Source: CAVZBT01 sp963773605 (GTDB lineage: Bacteria > Acidobacteriota > UBA6911). From it: a stretch of 64,000 bases of DNA. This document shows positions 53,854 to 62,534 of this stretch, in pieces. The notes below the pieces were generated by a model that worked only from the letters and a program-made list of their open reading frames with translations, was not told the origin of the DNA and made no database searches. The stretch's first letter is position 1. The number at the start of each line of letters is the position of its first letter. Both the position numbers and the translations under genes were made by a program. The stretch is from assembly GCA_963773605.1 (NCBI GenBank), contig CAVZBT010000013.1, positions 314,231 to 378,230 of the forward strand, written 5' to 3'.

Positions 53854-54237
53854 TCACGCCTGATAGAGCTGGATGAGGTTGCCGCAACGGTCTTCAAACA
53901 CCGCGATGGTCACCTCTCCCATCTTTGTCGGCTCCGTGTGAAACACTACGCCCCGCTTTCTTATCCGTTCGTATTCTCGCTGAATATCATCGACAGAAAA
54001 GGCCGTTAAGGGTATGCCCTGCTCAAATAGGGCTTTTTGATACGTTCTGGCGGCGGGATTCTCGTTGGGTTCAAGAACCAGCTCGATGTCGTCCGGCCCT
54101 TCCGGCGAGACGACCGTTAACCACTTGAATCTCCCTGCCGGGATATCGGCTTTCTTAACAAAGCCCAAGACTTCCGTATAAAACTCAAGAGCCTTGTCCT
54201 GGTCTTCTACAATCACGCTGCTCAGTCTAATCTTCAT
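53854..54237 (-). CDS. VOC superfamily (glyoxalase/dioxygenase-like) protein
   Basis: A 127-residue single-domain protein of the vicinal oxygen chelate fold: SSVIVEDQDKALEFYTEVLG, then FKWLTVVSPEGPDDIELVLE and EVTIAVFEDRCGNLIQLYQA. The final Glu/Asp-Gln-rich strand is in the usual metal-site position, but the first His ligand is replaced by Ser-Val (LSSVIVED), so metal use is uncertain. Substrate unknown. Its base composition is less GC-rich than that of its neighbours. Confidence 0.85.
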   Translation of the reverse strand: MKIRLSSVIVEDQDKALEFYTEVLGFVKKADIPAGRFKWLTVVSPEGPDDIELVLEPNENPAARTYQKALFEQGIPLTAFSVDDIQREYERIRKRGVVFHTEPTKMGEVTIAVFEDRCGNLIQLYQA

Positions 54238-54282
54238 AGGACCTCGTTCTCAGCTCGAAGACCCGAAAATGTTCGTCTCCTG

Positions 54283-54310
54283 CAAAGCGGCGCCGAGCCG
54301 CCGCGCTCCA
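54283..54310. repeat. REP-like palindromic repeat, single complete copy
   Basis: CAAAGCGGCGCCGAGCCGCC continuing GCGCTCCA is a full 28-base element with a GCGGCG/CGCCGC-type stem, two bases different from the 49.2-kb pair in the shared part. It lies between the VOC gene and recQ. Confidence 0.65.
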
Positions 54311-54368
54311 CACCCGTCGGCCGCATGTCCACGTCTCACCGCCCCAGCGGTGAATTACCCAAACGGTT

Positions 54369-56204
54369 CTAACCTCGGGCGAGCGGCGGGTCTGTTTCGA
54401 CAGAATTGAGCCGGCAGTACTGCCGGATGGCGTCCAGCATGATTCCCCCGTACTGTCCCAGCTTGGTTTCCCCAACGCCGCTGACACGCAGGAATGCGGC
54501 GGGCGTCGACGGCCGCCGCCGGGCCATGTCGCGCAGCGCTGCGTCGCCAAAAACAATGTAGGCCGGTAGTCCCCGTTGCGCAGCCAGGTTGCGCCTCAGC
54601 TTCCGTAGTTCCTCGAAGAGCCCCTCATCGACCCCTTCCCACAAGTCTGCGGCCGCGCGCGTCTTGGGCGGCTCCTTCTTCTTCGCAGGTTCAAGCAGCA
54701 GCGGCTGTTCCCGCCCTTTGAGGATCCTCCACCCCTTTTCGGTAACCTTGAGGATGCCGTATTCCCCCACGCGCACGGCGCCCCCCTGTTCGACGAGCTG
54801 CTCGATCCAGTCGCGCACGGCGGAGCGGCTGTGCTCGCTGAGAATGCCGTACGTGCTCAGCTGATCGTGGCCGTTGGCGATGACGCGGTCTTCCTTCGAG
54901 CCGGTGAGCACGCCGGCCGTGTAATCCGCTCCAAACCGCTCCCCCTGTCGGAGAACACACGACAGGATCTTCTGGGCCAAGACCAGGGCGTCGCCGACGC
55001 TTTCGATTTCCCCAAGACACACGTCGCAGGCCCGGCAGCTTGCGGCGTCGAGTTCCTGCCCGAAATAATTCACCAGCGCCCGGTGCCGGCACGACACACC
55101 GGCGCAGAAACGGTACATCTGGCCGAGCTTCGCCAGCGCGACGTCTGCGGCCTGTTGTTCGGCTTCCTGGACGATCCCTTTCCACGTGACATAGTCCGCA
55201 CCGGAGTAGAACAGGAAGCACCCGGCTTCGAGGCCGTCGCGCCCGGCGCGGCCGCTCTCCTGCTGGTAATGTTCGAGCGATTTGGGCATGCCGGCGTGCA
55301 CGACATACCGGACGTTGGACTTGTCGATCCCCATCCCGAAGGCGATGGTCGCCACGATCGTGTCGACCTCTTCGCTGATGAATGCGTCCTGGCTCCTTTT
55401 CCTGTCGGCATCCGTCATCCCGGCGTGATAGGGGGCGACCTTGAACCCACGCCCGGCCAGATGCTGGCACATGCCGTCCACATCGGCCCGCCGGATGCAG
55501 TAGACGATGCCCGATTCGCGGGGATGGCTTTCCAAAACGGCCGCCACCTGCCGGTGGATGCTGGTGCGGCGGCGCACGCGAAAGATCAGGTTGGCGCGGT
55601 CGAATTTCCCGATCAGCACGGTTGGGTTATCCAGGTTCAGCTGCTCGTGGATATCGCGGCGCACCTGCTCGGTGGCGGTCGCCGTGTAGGCGCCGATGGG
55701 GATGTTCGGGAGCGCTTCCCTGAGCACCCGCAGTTGCCGGTACTCGGGCCGGAAATCGTGGCCCCACATACTCACGCAATGGGCTTCGTCGACGGCGACC
55801 GACGCCACTCCCCCGGCCGCCTTGACCGTTTGCAGGAACCCGTCCATCATGAGGCGCTCCGGCGAAACGTAGAGCAGTCTCAACTGGCGTTGCCGCACCC
55901 GGTCGAACGCGTCTTTCCTTTCCGCGGGCGTCATCGTGCTGTCCAGACGAGCGGCATCGATGCCGCACTCCAGCAGGCCATCAACCTGGTCCTTCATGAG
56001 GGCCAGCAGCGGGGAAACGACCAGCGTCAGACCGGACAACACAAGCGCGGGCGCCTGGAAGCAGAGCGATTTCCCGCCGCCGGTCGGGAGGACGACGATC
56101 GAGTCGCGACGCGCGCACACGCACTCCATCGCCTCCTTCTGCAAAGGCAGAAAGCCGTCAAACCCCCAGTATTTGCGCAACACGTCCCCTATCTCTTGCG
56201 CCAT
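54369..56204 (-). CDS. recQ: ATP-dependent DNA helicase RecQ
   Basis: A 611-residue 3'-5' helicase. Motif I is VVLPTGGGKSLCFQAPAL, motif II DEAHCVSMWGHDFRPEYRQL, motif III AYTATATEQVRRDI, and motifs V/VI are TIVATIAFGMGIDKSNVRYV and QQESGRAGRDGLEAGC. The RQC zinc site (FCAGVSCRHRALVNYFGQEL, CRACDVCLG) and a C-terminal HRDC domain (LRKLRRNLAAQRGLPAYIVF) are present. ATG 56204 is preferred over an 18-codon upstream extension. Confidence 0.94.
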   Translation of the reverse strand: MAQEIGDVLRKYWGFDGFLPLQKEAMECVCARRDSIVVLPTGGGKSLCFQAPALVLSGLTLVVSPLLALMKDQVDGLLECGIDAARLDSTMTPAERKDAFDRVRQRQLRLLYVSPERLMMDGFLQTVKAAGGVASVAVDEAHCVSMWGHDFRPEYRQLRVLREALPNIPIGAYTATATEQVRRDIHEQLNLDNPTVLIGKFDRANLIFRVRRRTSIHRQVAAVLESHPRESGIVYCIRRADVDGMCQHLAGRGFKVAPYHAGMTDADRKRSQDAFISEEVDTIVATIAFGMGIDKSNVRYVVHAGMPKSLEHYQQESGRAGRDGLEAGCFLFYSGADYVTWKGIVQEAEQQAADVALAKLGQMYRFCAGVSCRHRALVNYFGQELDAASCRACDVCLGEIESVGDALVLAQKILSCVLRQGERFGADYTAGVLTGSKEDRVIANGHDQLSTYGILSEHSRSAVRDWIEQLVEQGGAVRVGEYGILKVTEKGWRILKGREQPLLLEPAKKKEPPKTRAAADLWEGVDEGLFEELRKLRRNLAAQRGLPAYIVFGDAALRDMARRRPSTPAAFLRVSGVGETKLGQYGGIMLDAIRQYCRLNSVETDPPLARG

Positions 56205-56287
56205 GCCCTGCACGCCCCTCCGATGAAGTCTCTCACGGCCGGAATTTCTTTCGGGCAAAAAACAACTTCCGTGCCCCCTTTACGATC

Positions 56288-57250
56288 TCAATGCTGCAAC
56301 CGAATCGGGCCGAGCATCACGGAAAACGCCGCAGGTGCCTGGACGGCGAAAATGACGATCTTCCGGATGCGGGTCATGTCCATGCTCCGGCCGCGCGGGG
56401 CCTGGCGGATCGCATCGAGAGGGATCGAGATGACGTCGAACCCGGGACCCACATCAAAGGCTCCGGTGTACCGGTCTTGGCGCCCGTCGCTGTGGCGGGC
56501 ATCGTCGATCCGAACGGCCAGACGCGTCTTCTGGTCGGAGATGACCGCAAAGGTCAGGAGCCGGTACCCGGTCCAGTCCGGATAAGGTTCCTGGATCGCG
56601 ATGCCCGGGTAGCGCTGGTGCGAGAAGCTGACCAGGGCGAGCGGACCGTGCGCCACGTTCTTCCAGCGGTCGGGCGGATCGGACAGCCGCAGCTTCGCGC
56701 CCTGCAGCCTGAGGAAAGGGCGTCCCCATGGCTGCTGCGCGTCGAACAGGACCGGGAAGGCGATGTCCCTCCTCGCGTAGTCCCGCGCCAGCAGCGCGGC
56801 GGGGATCCAGATGAAGGCCATGAGCGCAAGCGCGGCGGCCCTGATAAGGGCAGGGGAGCCCCGCCGGTCCAACCGGAGCGCGGAGAGCGCGCGCGGGTCG
56901 AAACTGGCGAGGAAGGCCAGGAAGAGAAACGCCCCGGCGGTATCCCGGGCCACGTCCTCGAATTCGAAATCCCCGCCGCTAAAATGCTGCACGACCTCGG
57001 TGAGCAGCCCGACGGCAATCGCGCTGCCCAGCGTTGTGGCATAGTGCGCCCATCCGCTGCGGGCACAGGACCGGGGCAGCAGCCAGAACATGAGCAGGGC
57101 GAAGACCCCAAACAGCGGGGCGTGTCCGCAGTTGTAGATCGAGCTCCAAAGCTCGGTTTCGACCGGCAGCGGCACGAAGACGAGGACCGAGGTAATCCCG
57201 GCAATGGCCGCCACGGCTAGTGCGATTCCCGTCGCCCGAGCGATCTGCAT
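56288..57250 (-). CDS. VanZ-like membrane protein with C-terminal beta domain
   Basis: A 320-residue protein. The first about 165 residues have four or five hydrophobic helices and VanZ-like motifs (WSSIYNCGHAPLFGVFALLM, TEVVQHFSGGDFEFEDVARD). A further helix (LIRAAALALMAFIWIPAALL) leads to a beta-rich domain of about 130 residues (RPFLRLQGAKLRLSDPPDRW, RLAVRIDDARHSDGRQDRYT, AFSVMLGPIRLQH) resembling carbohydrate-binding modules. ATG 57250 is the start after which hydrophobicity begins; the upstream frame is unconserved. The role of VanZ proteins other than in teicoplanin resistance is unknown. Confidence 0.75.
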   Translation of the reverse strand: MQIARATGIALAVAAIAGITSVLVFVPLPVETELWSSIYNCGHAPLFGVFALLMFWLLPRSCARSGWAHYATTLGSAIAVGLLTEVVQHFSGGDFEFEDVARDTAGAFLFLAFLASFDPRALSALRLDRRGSPALIRAAALALMAFIWIPAALLARDYARRDIAFPVLFDAQQPWGRPFLRLQGAKLRLSDPPDRWKNVAHGPLALVSFSHQRYPGIAIQEPYPDWTGYRLLTFAVISDQKTRLAVRIDDARHSDGRQDRYTGAFDVGPGFDVISIPLDAIRQAPRGRSMDMTRIRKIVIFAVQAPAAFSVMLGPIRLQH

Positions 57251-57358
57251 GGGGCCGATTGTACCCCGACAAACGTGAGTATCCGGGTGAAATTCCCGGG
57301 CGCTGCGGAGAAATCCGGCGATTGCCGTCGAATACGCCGTTTCTGTGGCTCGGGTCAC

Positions 57359-57387
57359 TTGACTTTGCCTTCGCTGCTGGATTACAT
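57359..57387 (+). promoter_or_regulatory. Candidate promoter for the bactofilin gene
   Basis: TTGACT (57359-57364) and TTACAT (57382-57387) are 17 bases apart, about 38 bases before the bactofilin ATG. A CATAAT at 57399 is an alternative -10 without a matching -35. Confidence 0.4.
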
Positions 57388-57424
57388 AGACGCATTCTCA
57401 TAATCCATGCAAGGAGTTTCCGTG

Positions 57425-57964
57425 ATGTGGAAGAAATCAGAAGCCGAAGACCCCCAGCCGCCGTATCAGCCTCAACACCAGACGCAACCTCAAAATCAGC
57501 CCGTCAGTCAACCGCGCCCGAGCGCGCCTCAGCATAAGGAGCGAGCAATGATTGGAGCCACCATCTATATCAAAGGTGATCTAAGCGGGCAGGAGGACCT
57601 CCTGATCGAAGGCCGGGTCGAAGGAAAAATCGAGCTGCGGCAGCACAACGTGACCGTGGGGAAGAACGGCAAAGTGAAGGCGGATATCTACGGCCGGACG
57701 ATCACCATCGAGGGGGAAGTCCAGGGTAACCTGTACGGTGAAGAGCAACTGCTCCTGCGGCAGACCAGCACCGTACGCGGGAACATCATCGCCCCCAGGG
57801 TGAGTCTCGAAGACGGCTCCAACTTCAAGGGCAGCATCGACATGACCCCCAAAGAGGCGGGGCGCACGACCGAGCCCGAGGGGCGAATTCGCCCCAGCGA
57901 GGGTGGACGGAGCAGCAACGAAGCGGCCGGGGCCGGAGTCGTCAAGACGCCCTTAAAGCCGTAA
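57425..57964 (+). CDS. Bactofilin family cytoskeletal protein
   Basis: A 179-residue polymer-forming protein. The central beta-helix (about residues 43-140) shows the regular short repeats of bactofilins: IGATIYIKGDLSGQEDLLIE, GRVEGKIELRQHNVTVGKNG, KVKADIYGRTITIEGEVQGN and STVRGNIIAPRVSLEDGSNF. The Gln/Pro-rich N-tail and the acidic C-tail are disordered. ATG 57425 has AAGGAG at 57411; ATG 57407 is in frame but overlaps that site. Bactofilins scaffold cell-wall enzymes or organise the chromosome. Confidence 0.9.
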   Translation: MWKKSEAEDPQPPYQPQHQTQPQNQPVSQPRPSAPQHKERAMIGATIYIKGDLSGQEDLLIEGRVEGKIELRQHNVTVGKNGKVKADIYGRTITIEGEVQGNLYGEEQLLLRQTSTVRGNIIAPRVSLEDGSNFKGSIDMTPKEAGRTTEPEGRIRPSEGGRSSNEAAGAGVVKTPLKP

Positions 57965-57987
57965 CCTCTCCGCGCTTCGCGAGACCT

Positions 57988-58662
57988 ATGTCCAAAACAC
58001 CTGTGTCAAGGACGCCTGCGCCGGCGGCTCCTCCGGAGCCGATCATCCACAAGTCCCTCGGACTGAGCGCCCTGCTGCAGCAGCTCGAGGGACGCGCCGG
58101 ACTTTCGATCCTCGACCTGGGACCCGCCTGCGGGACCAATATCGAGTTCTGGTCTCGGTTCGAAGGCAGAATTTACGTTGAAGGTCTGTACCAAGGCCTG
58201 CGCCCCATCCTGAGCGCGTCCGCGGATTCCGTGGAGGAGGATGCGCCATCGCCGTTTCCCGAACTCCTCCCCTACGGACCAGACACGCATTTCGACGTAA
58301 TCCTGGCCTGGGACCTGTTCAACTACCTCCCGCAGCGGCATCTCGAGGCGCTTGTGGCGCATTTGGCAAGTTTTTGCCGGGCGGGGACGTACGTGTTTGC
58401 ACTTCTTTCCGTGCTGCAGCAGATGCCCGCCGAACCCAATCTCTACAAGATCGTCGATAACGAGCGCATGGTCTACGATTCCCGCACCACCGAGACGAAG
58501 CCCTGCCCCCGATATCAGCCGCGCGACGTCAACCGGCTGATGTCGGGGTTCAAGGTGTCCAGTTCATTTCTGCTTCGGCATGGTGTCCAGGAATACGTCT
58601 TTATCTACGAAGGAATAGGCACTGTAGCTGGCGCCACAGGAGCGACCGCCTCGACGCCCTGA
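57988..58662 (+). CDS. Class I SAM-dependent methyltransferase-like protein
   Basis: A 224-residue protein with a Rossmann-type nucleotide motif, LSILDLGPACGTNIEFWSRF (motif I), and FDVILAWDLFNYLPQRHLEA (motif IV region). The following strands (CRAGTYVFALLSVLQQMPAE, YQPRDVNRLMSGFKVSSSFL) fit a methyltransferase with unknown target. The N-terminal 20 residues are Pro/Ala-rich. It begins 23 bases after the bactofilin stop, so co-transcription is likely. Confidence 0.7.
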   Translation: MSKTPVSRTPAPAAPPEPIIHKSLGLSALLQQLEGRAGLSILDLGPACGTNIEFWSRFEGRIYVEGLYQGLRPILSASADSVEEDAPSPFPELLPYGPDTHFDVILAWDLFNYLPQRHLEALVAHLASFCRAGTYVFALLSVLQQMPAEPNLYKIVDNERMVYDSRTTETKPCPRYQPRDVNRLMSGFKVSSSFLLRHGVQEYVFIYEGIGTVAGATGATASTP

Positions 58663-58679
58663 AAGCCAGGCGCGAATGC

Positions 58680-58709
58680 TTGATGCGGTTGGCCGACGTG
58701 TGGTATCTT
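58680..58709 (+). promoter_or_regulatory. Promoter for the TPR-protein gene
   Basis: TTGATG (58680-58685) and TATCTT (58704-58709) are 18 bases apart, with a TG two bases before the -10. The predicted start is about 38 bases before the GTG start codon. Confidence 0.5.
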
Positions 58710-58753
58710 TCCGCGTTTATACCTAAACCCAACGAGCAAAGAGGGATTCTATC

Positions 58754-59524
58754 GTGAGCACTACCAAGCTGACCCGCAAGGAGATACTTGCCGAGGACCC
58801 GATACATGAAGGCATTATCCGGTTCTTGGAAGCCTTTCGCACCAACGGCAAGCTGATCGCGATCGTGCTGGTCGGAGTGGTTGTGGTCGCGCTGGGCATC
58901 TACTTCGGGCTCGATTACCTCGAGGCCCGCGATCGTCAAGCACAACAGCAGCTTAGCCGAGCCATGGCGTTCTATCACGGCCGGATCGACCCGACCGCCC
59001 TGGACGATCCCTTTGGCAAGACCCCCGACCCGATCTTTCGGACCGAAGCCGCAAAGTACGAAGCGGCGTCCAAGGAGTTGTCGACGGTAATCTCCAAGTA
59101 CGGTTCTTCGAAGCTTGCGGTTATCGCCCGGTATTACCTCGGAATGAGCCAACTGCAACTGAATCGGAAAGACGAAGCGGTCAAATCCCTCGAGGCGGTC
59201 AGCAACAATTCCAAGGACCGCACCGTTGGTTACCTGGCCAGGAAGGTCCTCGCCAGGACCTATGTTGAATCGGGCAATTACAAAGGGGCACAGGCACTGC
59301 TTGAGGGAATGATAAAGGATCCGCAGTGCGATTTGCCGCGCGAAGACCTCAAGCTGGAGCTTTCCCGCGCCCTGGTGGGCCAGGGGAAACGTGACGACGC
59401 GGTCAAGTTGCTGCGGGAAGCACGAGACGAGGCCGGCAGGAGCATGCTCCAGTCGATGGTAGCCGAGGAGTTGACGCGTCTCGAGGCGAATTCCGGCGCC
59501 AAGTCCGGGACCGTTCGCCCCTAG
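58754..59524 (+). CDS. YfgM-like tetratricopeptide-repeat membrane protein
   Basis: A 256-residue protein. One membrane helix (LIAIVLVGVVVVALGIYFGL, about 34-53) follows a cytoplasmic N-terminus (LTRKEILAEDPIHEGIIRFL). Outside are several TPR helices (AVIARYYLGMSQLQLNRKDE, YLARKVLARTYVESGNYKGA, LELSRALVGQGKRDDAVKLL). The layout is that of YfgM, an inner-membrane partner of the Sec and chaperone network. It starts at GTG 58754 after AAAGAGGG. Confidence 0.8.
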   Translation: MSTTKLTRKEILAEDPIHEGIIRFLEAFRTNGKLIAIVLVGVVVVALGIYFGLDYLEARDRQAQQQLSRAMAFYHGRIDPTALDDPFGKTPDPIFRTEAAKYEAASKELSTVISKYGSSKLAVIARYYLGMSQLQLNRKDEAVKSLEAVSNNSKDRTVGYLARKVLARTYVESGNYKGAQALLEGMIKDPQCDLPREDLKLELSRALVGQGKRDDAVKLLREARDEAGRSMLQSMVAEELTRLEANSGAKSGTVRP

Positions 59525-59613
59525 GCCCGCCCACCCGCAAGGAAACCCCCGGAGAGGTCGAAACGGCCGCTCTAGCGCGGCTGTAAGTGATTGTAAATCC
59601 GAGGGATTGTCCC

Positions 59614-59642
59614 TTGACAAAGGAAATCTCGCAGTGTAATTT
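59614..59642 (+). promoter_or_regulatory. sigma70-type promoter of the yceD-rpmF-plsX cluster
   Basis: A perfect TTGACA (59614-59619) and TAATTT (59637-59642) are 17 bases apart. The predicted start near 59649 lies 25 bases before GTG 59674 and argues against the upstream in-frame start at 59587. Confidence 0.6.
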
Positions 59643-59673
59643 TCACCTTCGCTGCAAACTGGAGCATCAGGCT

Positions 59674-60204
59674 GTGTTCATCGAAATTGAAGACCTCAAA
59701 CCGGAACCGCTGCACGTGCACCACTCGTACGCAGCCGGGGAACTCCCGTTTGAGTACCAGGATGCGGTGATCGACGAGCCCGTCACCACCGATTTTCTCC
59801 TGACTCACAAGGAGCAGGATCTGCGCATCGGCGGCACCCTGCAGACTGGGGTGCGCTTTGCCTGCTCCCGCTGTCTCAAACAAGCATCATGTCACGTGTC
59901 GGCCAGTTTCGATCTCGTCTACGTCCCGCAACCGAAACCGGTCCGCCCGGGAGAAGAGATCGCACTGAGCTATGCCGACATGGAGGTCGGGTTCTACGAC
60001 GGCATCAGGTTCGACGTGGACACGATGATCGTCGAGCAGATCACGCTGTCGTTGCCGATGCGCTTTGTCTGCGCCGAGGACTGCAAAGGACTTTGTCAGA
60101 GTTGCGGCGCAGACCTGAACCAGGGGCCCTGTTCCTGCAAGCACGACGAGGGCGACGCGCGCCTCTCGGTGCTGATGGAGTTTCGCAAGAAAACTGACCA
60201 ATAA
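59674..60204 (+). CDS. yceD: YceD/DUF177 family protein
   Basis: A 176-residue protein of a family required for normal 23S rRNA or large-subunit metabolism. VFIEIEDLKPEPLHVHHSYA is the typical start, followed by GVRFACSRCLKQASC, then RFVCAEDCKGLCQSCGADLN and GPCSCKHD. These Cys clusters probably bind a metal. A GTG start at 59674 with GGAG upstream fits both the promoter and the family. As in most bacteria it directly precedes rpmF. Confidence 0.88.
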   Translation: MFIEIEDLKPEPLHVHHSYAAGELPFEYQDAVIDEPVTTDFLLTHKEQDLRIGGTLQTGVRFACSRCLKQASCHVSASFDLVYVPQPKPVRPGEEIALSYADMEVGFYDGIRFDVDTMIVEQITLSLPMRFVCAEDCKGLCQSCGADLNQGPCSCKHDEGDARLSVLMEFRKKTDQ

Positions 60205-60273
60205 TGGGTCGGAACGCGCGGGATTGCGGCAGCAGCCCGTCGCGGTGTGGTCCGACCGGGAGATCGAGCGTTC

Positions 60274-60459
60274 ATGCCTAATCCTAAACGGAGACACTCG
60301 AAGTCGCGTCGCGGCAAACGGCGCGCGCACGACTTTCTTCAGCCTGTGACACCCGGGGTCTGCCCCCAGTGCCTCGAACCCAAGCCCCCGCACCAGGCCT
60401 GTCCGAAATGCGGCTACTACCGGGGACGCCAGGTCATGGAGGGCGAGGAAGAAATCTGA
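60274..60459 (+). CDS. rpmF: 50S ribosomal protein L32, zinc-binding type
   Basis: A 61-residue protein: MPNPKRRHSKSRRGKRRAHD, then GVCPQCLEPKPPHQACPKCG with two CxxC pairs, marking the C+ zinc form, and a short tail YYRGRQVMEGEEEI. ATG 60274 is the family start; an upstream in-frame GTG is not. rpmF-plsX is a conserved pair. Confidence 0.95.
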   Translation: MPNPKRRHSKSRRGKRRAHDFLQPVTPGVCPQCLEPKPPHQACPKCGYYRGRQVMEGEEEI

Positions 60460-60503
60460 GAACCGGCGATACCTCTTTTGCATGACAGGACGTGCCTGAG
60501 CCC

Positions 60504-61526
60504 ATGATCAAGATTGCCGTAGACGGGATGGGAAGCGACAACTCTCCTCTCAGCGAGGTGGAGGGGGCCATATCCGCGGCCCAGGCGTTTAACGTCCACG
60601 TCATCCTTGTCGGCAACGAGTCGGTACTGGCCCCCCTGGTCAAGGAAAAAGGGGGCTCCGATCTGCCGATCGAGATCCGCAACGCTACCCAGGTGATCGC
60701 CATGGACGAACAACCCACGGCGGCGTTGCGCAGGAAGAAGGACTCGTCTCTTCGGGTCGCGGCAGAACTGGTCCGCAACGGGGTCGCGGCGGGGCTGGTC
60801 AGTGCCGGCAATACCGGCGCCGTGATGGCCATCTCCAAGATGGTCATGGGGGTTGTCCGGGGCGTGGACCGGCCCGCATTGGCTGCCATCCTGCCGACCC
60901 TGAACGGCCACGCCGTCCTGCTCGACGTCGGGGCGAACGTAGCCTGCAAACCCCATCACCTCGTCCAGTTCGCCATCATGGGGCATCTGTTCAGCAAGAC
61001 GATTGTGGGAGTGGAGTCGCCGCGCGTAGGCCTGATGTCGGTCGGAGAGGAAGAATCGAAGGGGACCGATCTCATCAAGGAAGTTCACAAGACCCTGAAG
61101 GAAATCCGTCTGAACTTCATCGGCAATGTCGAGGGGCGCGACATCTACAACGGCCGGGCCGATGTCATTGTCTGCGATGGCTTCATCGGCAACGTCGCGC
61201 TGAAGACGAGCGAGGGGCTCATCGAGGCCGTGCTCAAGCTGCTGAAGGACGAGTTGTCCAGCAATCTTCAGGCCAAGCTCGGCGCGCTGCTGAGCCAGCA
61301 GTCTTTTAAACGCCTCAAGAAGCGCCTGGACTATTCGGAATATGGCGGGGCGCCTCTGATCGGATTGCGGGCGGTCTCCATCATCTGCCACGGCCGTTCC
61401 AGCGCCAACGCTATCAAGAACGCCGTACGGGTCGCCAAGGAATACGCCGAGAACCAGATCAATGCGAAACTCGAGGCCGAGTTGAGCCAGTTGGGCGGCT
61501 ACACCAAGGGCAGTGCGCTGACTTAG
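60504..61526 (+). CDS. plsX: Phosphate acyltransferase PlsX
   Basis: Makes acyl-phosphate from acyl-ACP for phospholipid synthesis. KIAVDGMGSDNSPLSEVEGA, AAGLVSAGNTGAVMAISKMV, LLDVGANVACKPHHLVQFAI and VCDGFIGNVALKTSEGL are family motifs. The start may be ATG 60504 or GTG 60492; the former gives the canonical MIKIAVDGMG. 340 residues. Confidence 0.94.
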   Translation: MIKIAVDGMGSDNSPLSEVEGAISAAQAFNVHVILVGNESVLAPLVKEKGGSDLPIEIRNATQVIAMDEQPTAALRRKKDSSLRVAAELVRNGVAAGLVSAGNTGAVMAISKMVMGVVRGVDRPALAAILPTLNGHAVLLDVGANVACKPHHLVQFAIMGHLFSKTIVGVESPRVGLMSVGEEESKGTDLIKEVHKTLKEIRLNFIGNVEGRDIYNGRADVIVCDGFIGNVALKTSEGLIEAVLKLLKDELSSNLQAKLGALLSQQSFKRLKKRLDYSEYGGAPLIGLRAVSIICHGRSSANAIKNAVRVAKEYAENQINAKLEAELSQLGGYTKGSALT

Positions 61527-61532
61527 GGCACG

Positions 61533-62459
61533 ATGGGGAAAACAGCTTTCGTCTTCCCGGGACAGGGTTCTCAGTACGCCGGCATGGGTAAGGAGATCCA
61601 CGACACTTTCTCCTGTGCCCGCGACGTCTTTGTCGAAGCGGACCTGTCGCTCGGCTTTCCCCTCAGCTCCCTCTGCTTCGCGGGATCGGACGAGGACCTC
61701 AAGCTCACCCGCAATGCCCAGCCTGCGATCCTCGCCACCAGCGTGGCCATATGGAGGGTCCTGGAGATACGAGGTCTGCAGCCGAGCTACGTGGCGGGCC
61801 ACAGCCTCGGCGAATACACGGCACTGGTCTGCGCCCGCGCGCTTTCGTTCTCTCAGGCCATACAGGTCGTGCGCAACCGGGGGCAGTACATGCAGGACGC
61901 CGTGCCGCCCGGCAAAGGGGCGATGGCTGCCATCCTGGGAGCGGACTCCGATGTCGTTGCCGCCGCGTGCCGGGAGTCGGGCGACGTGGGCGTGGTCTCG
62001 CCGGCGAACTTCAACGCGCCCGACCAGACGGTCATTGCCGGGGATGCCTCGGCAGTCCACAAAGCGTCGGAACGGGCCCGGGCGCTCGGCGCTAAAAGGG
62101 TGTTGCCGCTCGCCGTCAGCGCCCCATTTCACTGTGAACTGATGGCCCCGGCCCGCGACAGGCTCGCGGCGGATTTGAGGGAACTCGAATTCGGCGACCC
62201 GGTAATACCGGTCATCTGCAACGTGGATGCCGCGGAGGTGACCAGCGGCGCCGGCGCGCGCGACTGCCTGATTCGGCAAGTATGCGCCCCGGTGCGCTGG
62301 GTCGAAACGATCCGTCACCTGATCAGCTGCGATGTGGATACCTTTGTCGAGGTGGGGCCGGGCAGGGTTCTCACTGGCCTGATACGGAAAATCGCGCCCA
62401 ACGCCCACGCGCTCAACGTCGACGGGATTCGCGGTATCGAAGCGCTTGCTTCTGTCTGA
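61533..62459 (+). CDS. fabD: Malonyl-CoA-ACP transacylase
   Basis: Loads malonyl units onto ACP. AFVFPGQGSQYAGMGKEIHD, the catalytic serine in YVAGHSLGEYTALVCARALS, the His in SAPFHCELM (about residue 203) and FVEVGPGRVLTGLI are all present. 308 residues. It starts 6 bases after plsX, so translation may be coupled. The acpP promoter overlaps its last codons. Confidence 0.95.
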   Translation: MGKTAFVFPGQGSQYAGMGKEIHDTFSCARDVFVEADLSLGFPLSSLCFAGSDEDLKLTRNAQPAILATSVAIWRVLEIRGLQPSYVAGHSLGEYTALVCARALSFSQAIQVVRNRGQYMQDAVPPGKGAMAAILGADSDVVAAACRESGDVGVVSPANFNAPDQTVIAGDASAVHKASERARALGAKRVLPLAVSAPFHCELMAPARDRLAADLRELEFGDPVIPVICNVDAAEVTSGAGARDCLIRQVCAPVRWVETIRHLISCDVDTFVEVGPGRVLTGLIRKIAPNAHALNVDGIRGIEALASV

Positions 62460-62473
62460 ACGGATGCTACAAT
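62446..62473 (+). promoter_or_regulatory. Promoter of acpP
   Basis: TTGCTT (62446-62451) and TACAAT (62468-62473) are 16 bases apart, with TG two bases before the -10. The predicted start is about 55 bases before acpP and allows extra ACP synthesis independent of the operon. Confidence 0.6.
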
Positions 62474-62534
62474 GTCAGCCTTTCTTCGGCGACCTTGCGG
62501 ACTGGACTGCTTGCAAACATAAGGAGATAAGGTA

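Noticed and set aside
54831..56585. 584-codon plus-strand frame opposite recQ
   Set aside because: recQ helicase motifs lie on the minus strand in order; the plus frame has none.
60417..62408. 663-codon minus-strand frame opposite plsX and fabD
   Set aside because: Shadow of two well-supported genes with catalytic motifs.
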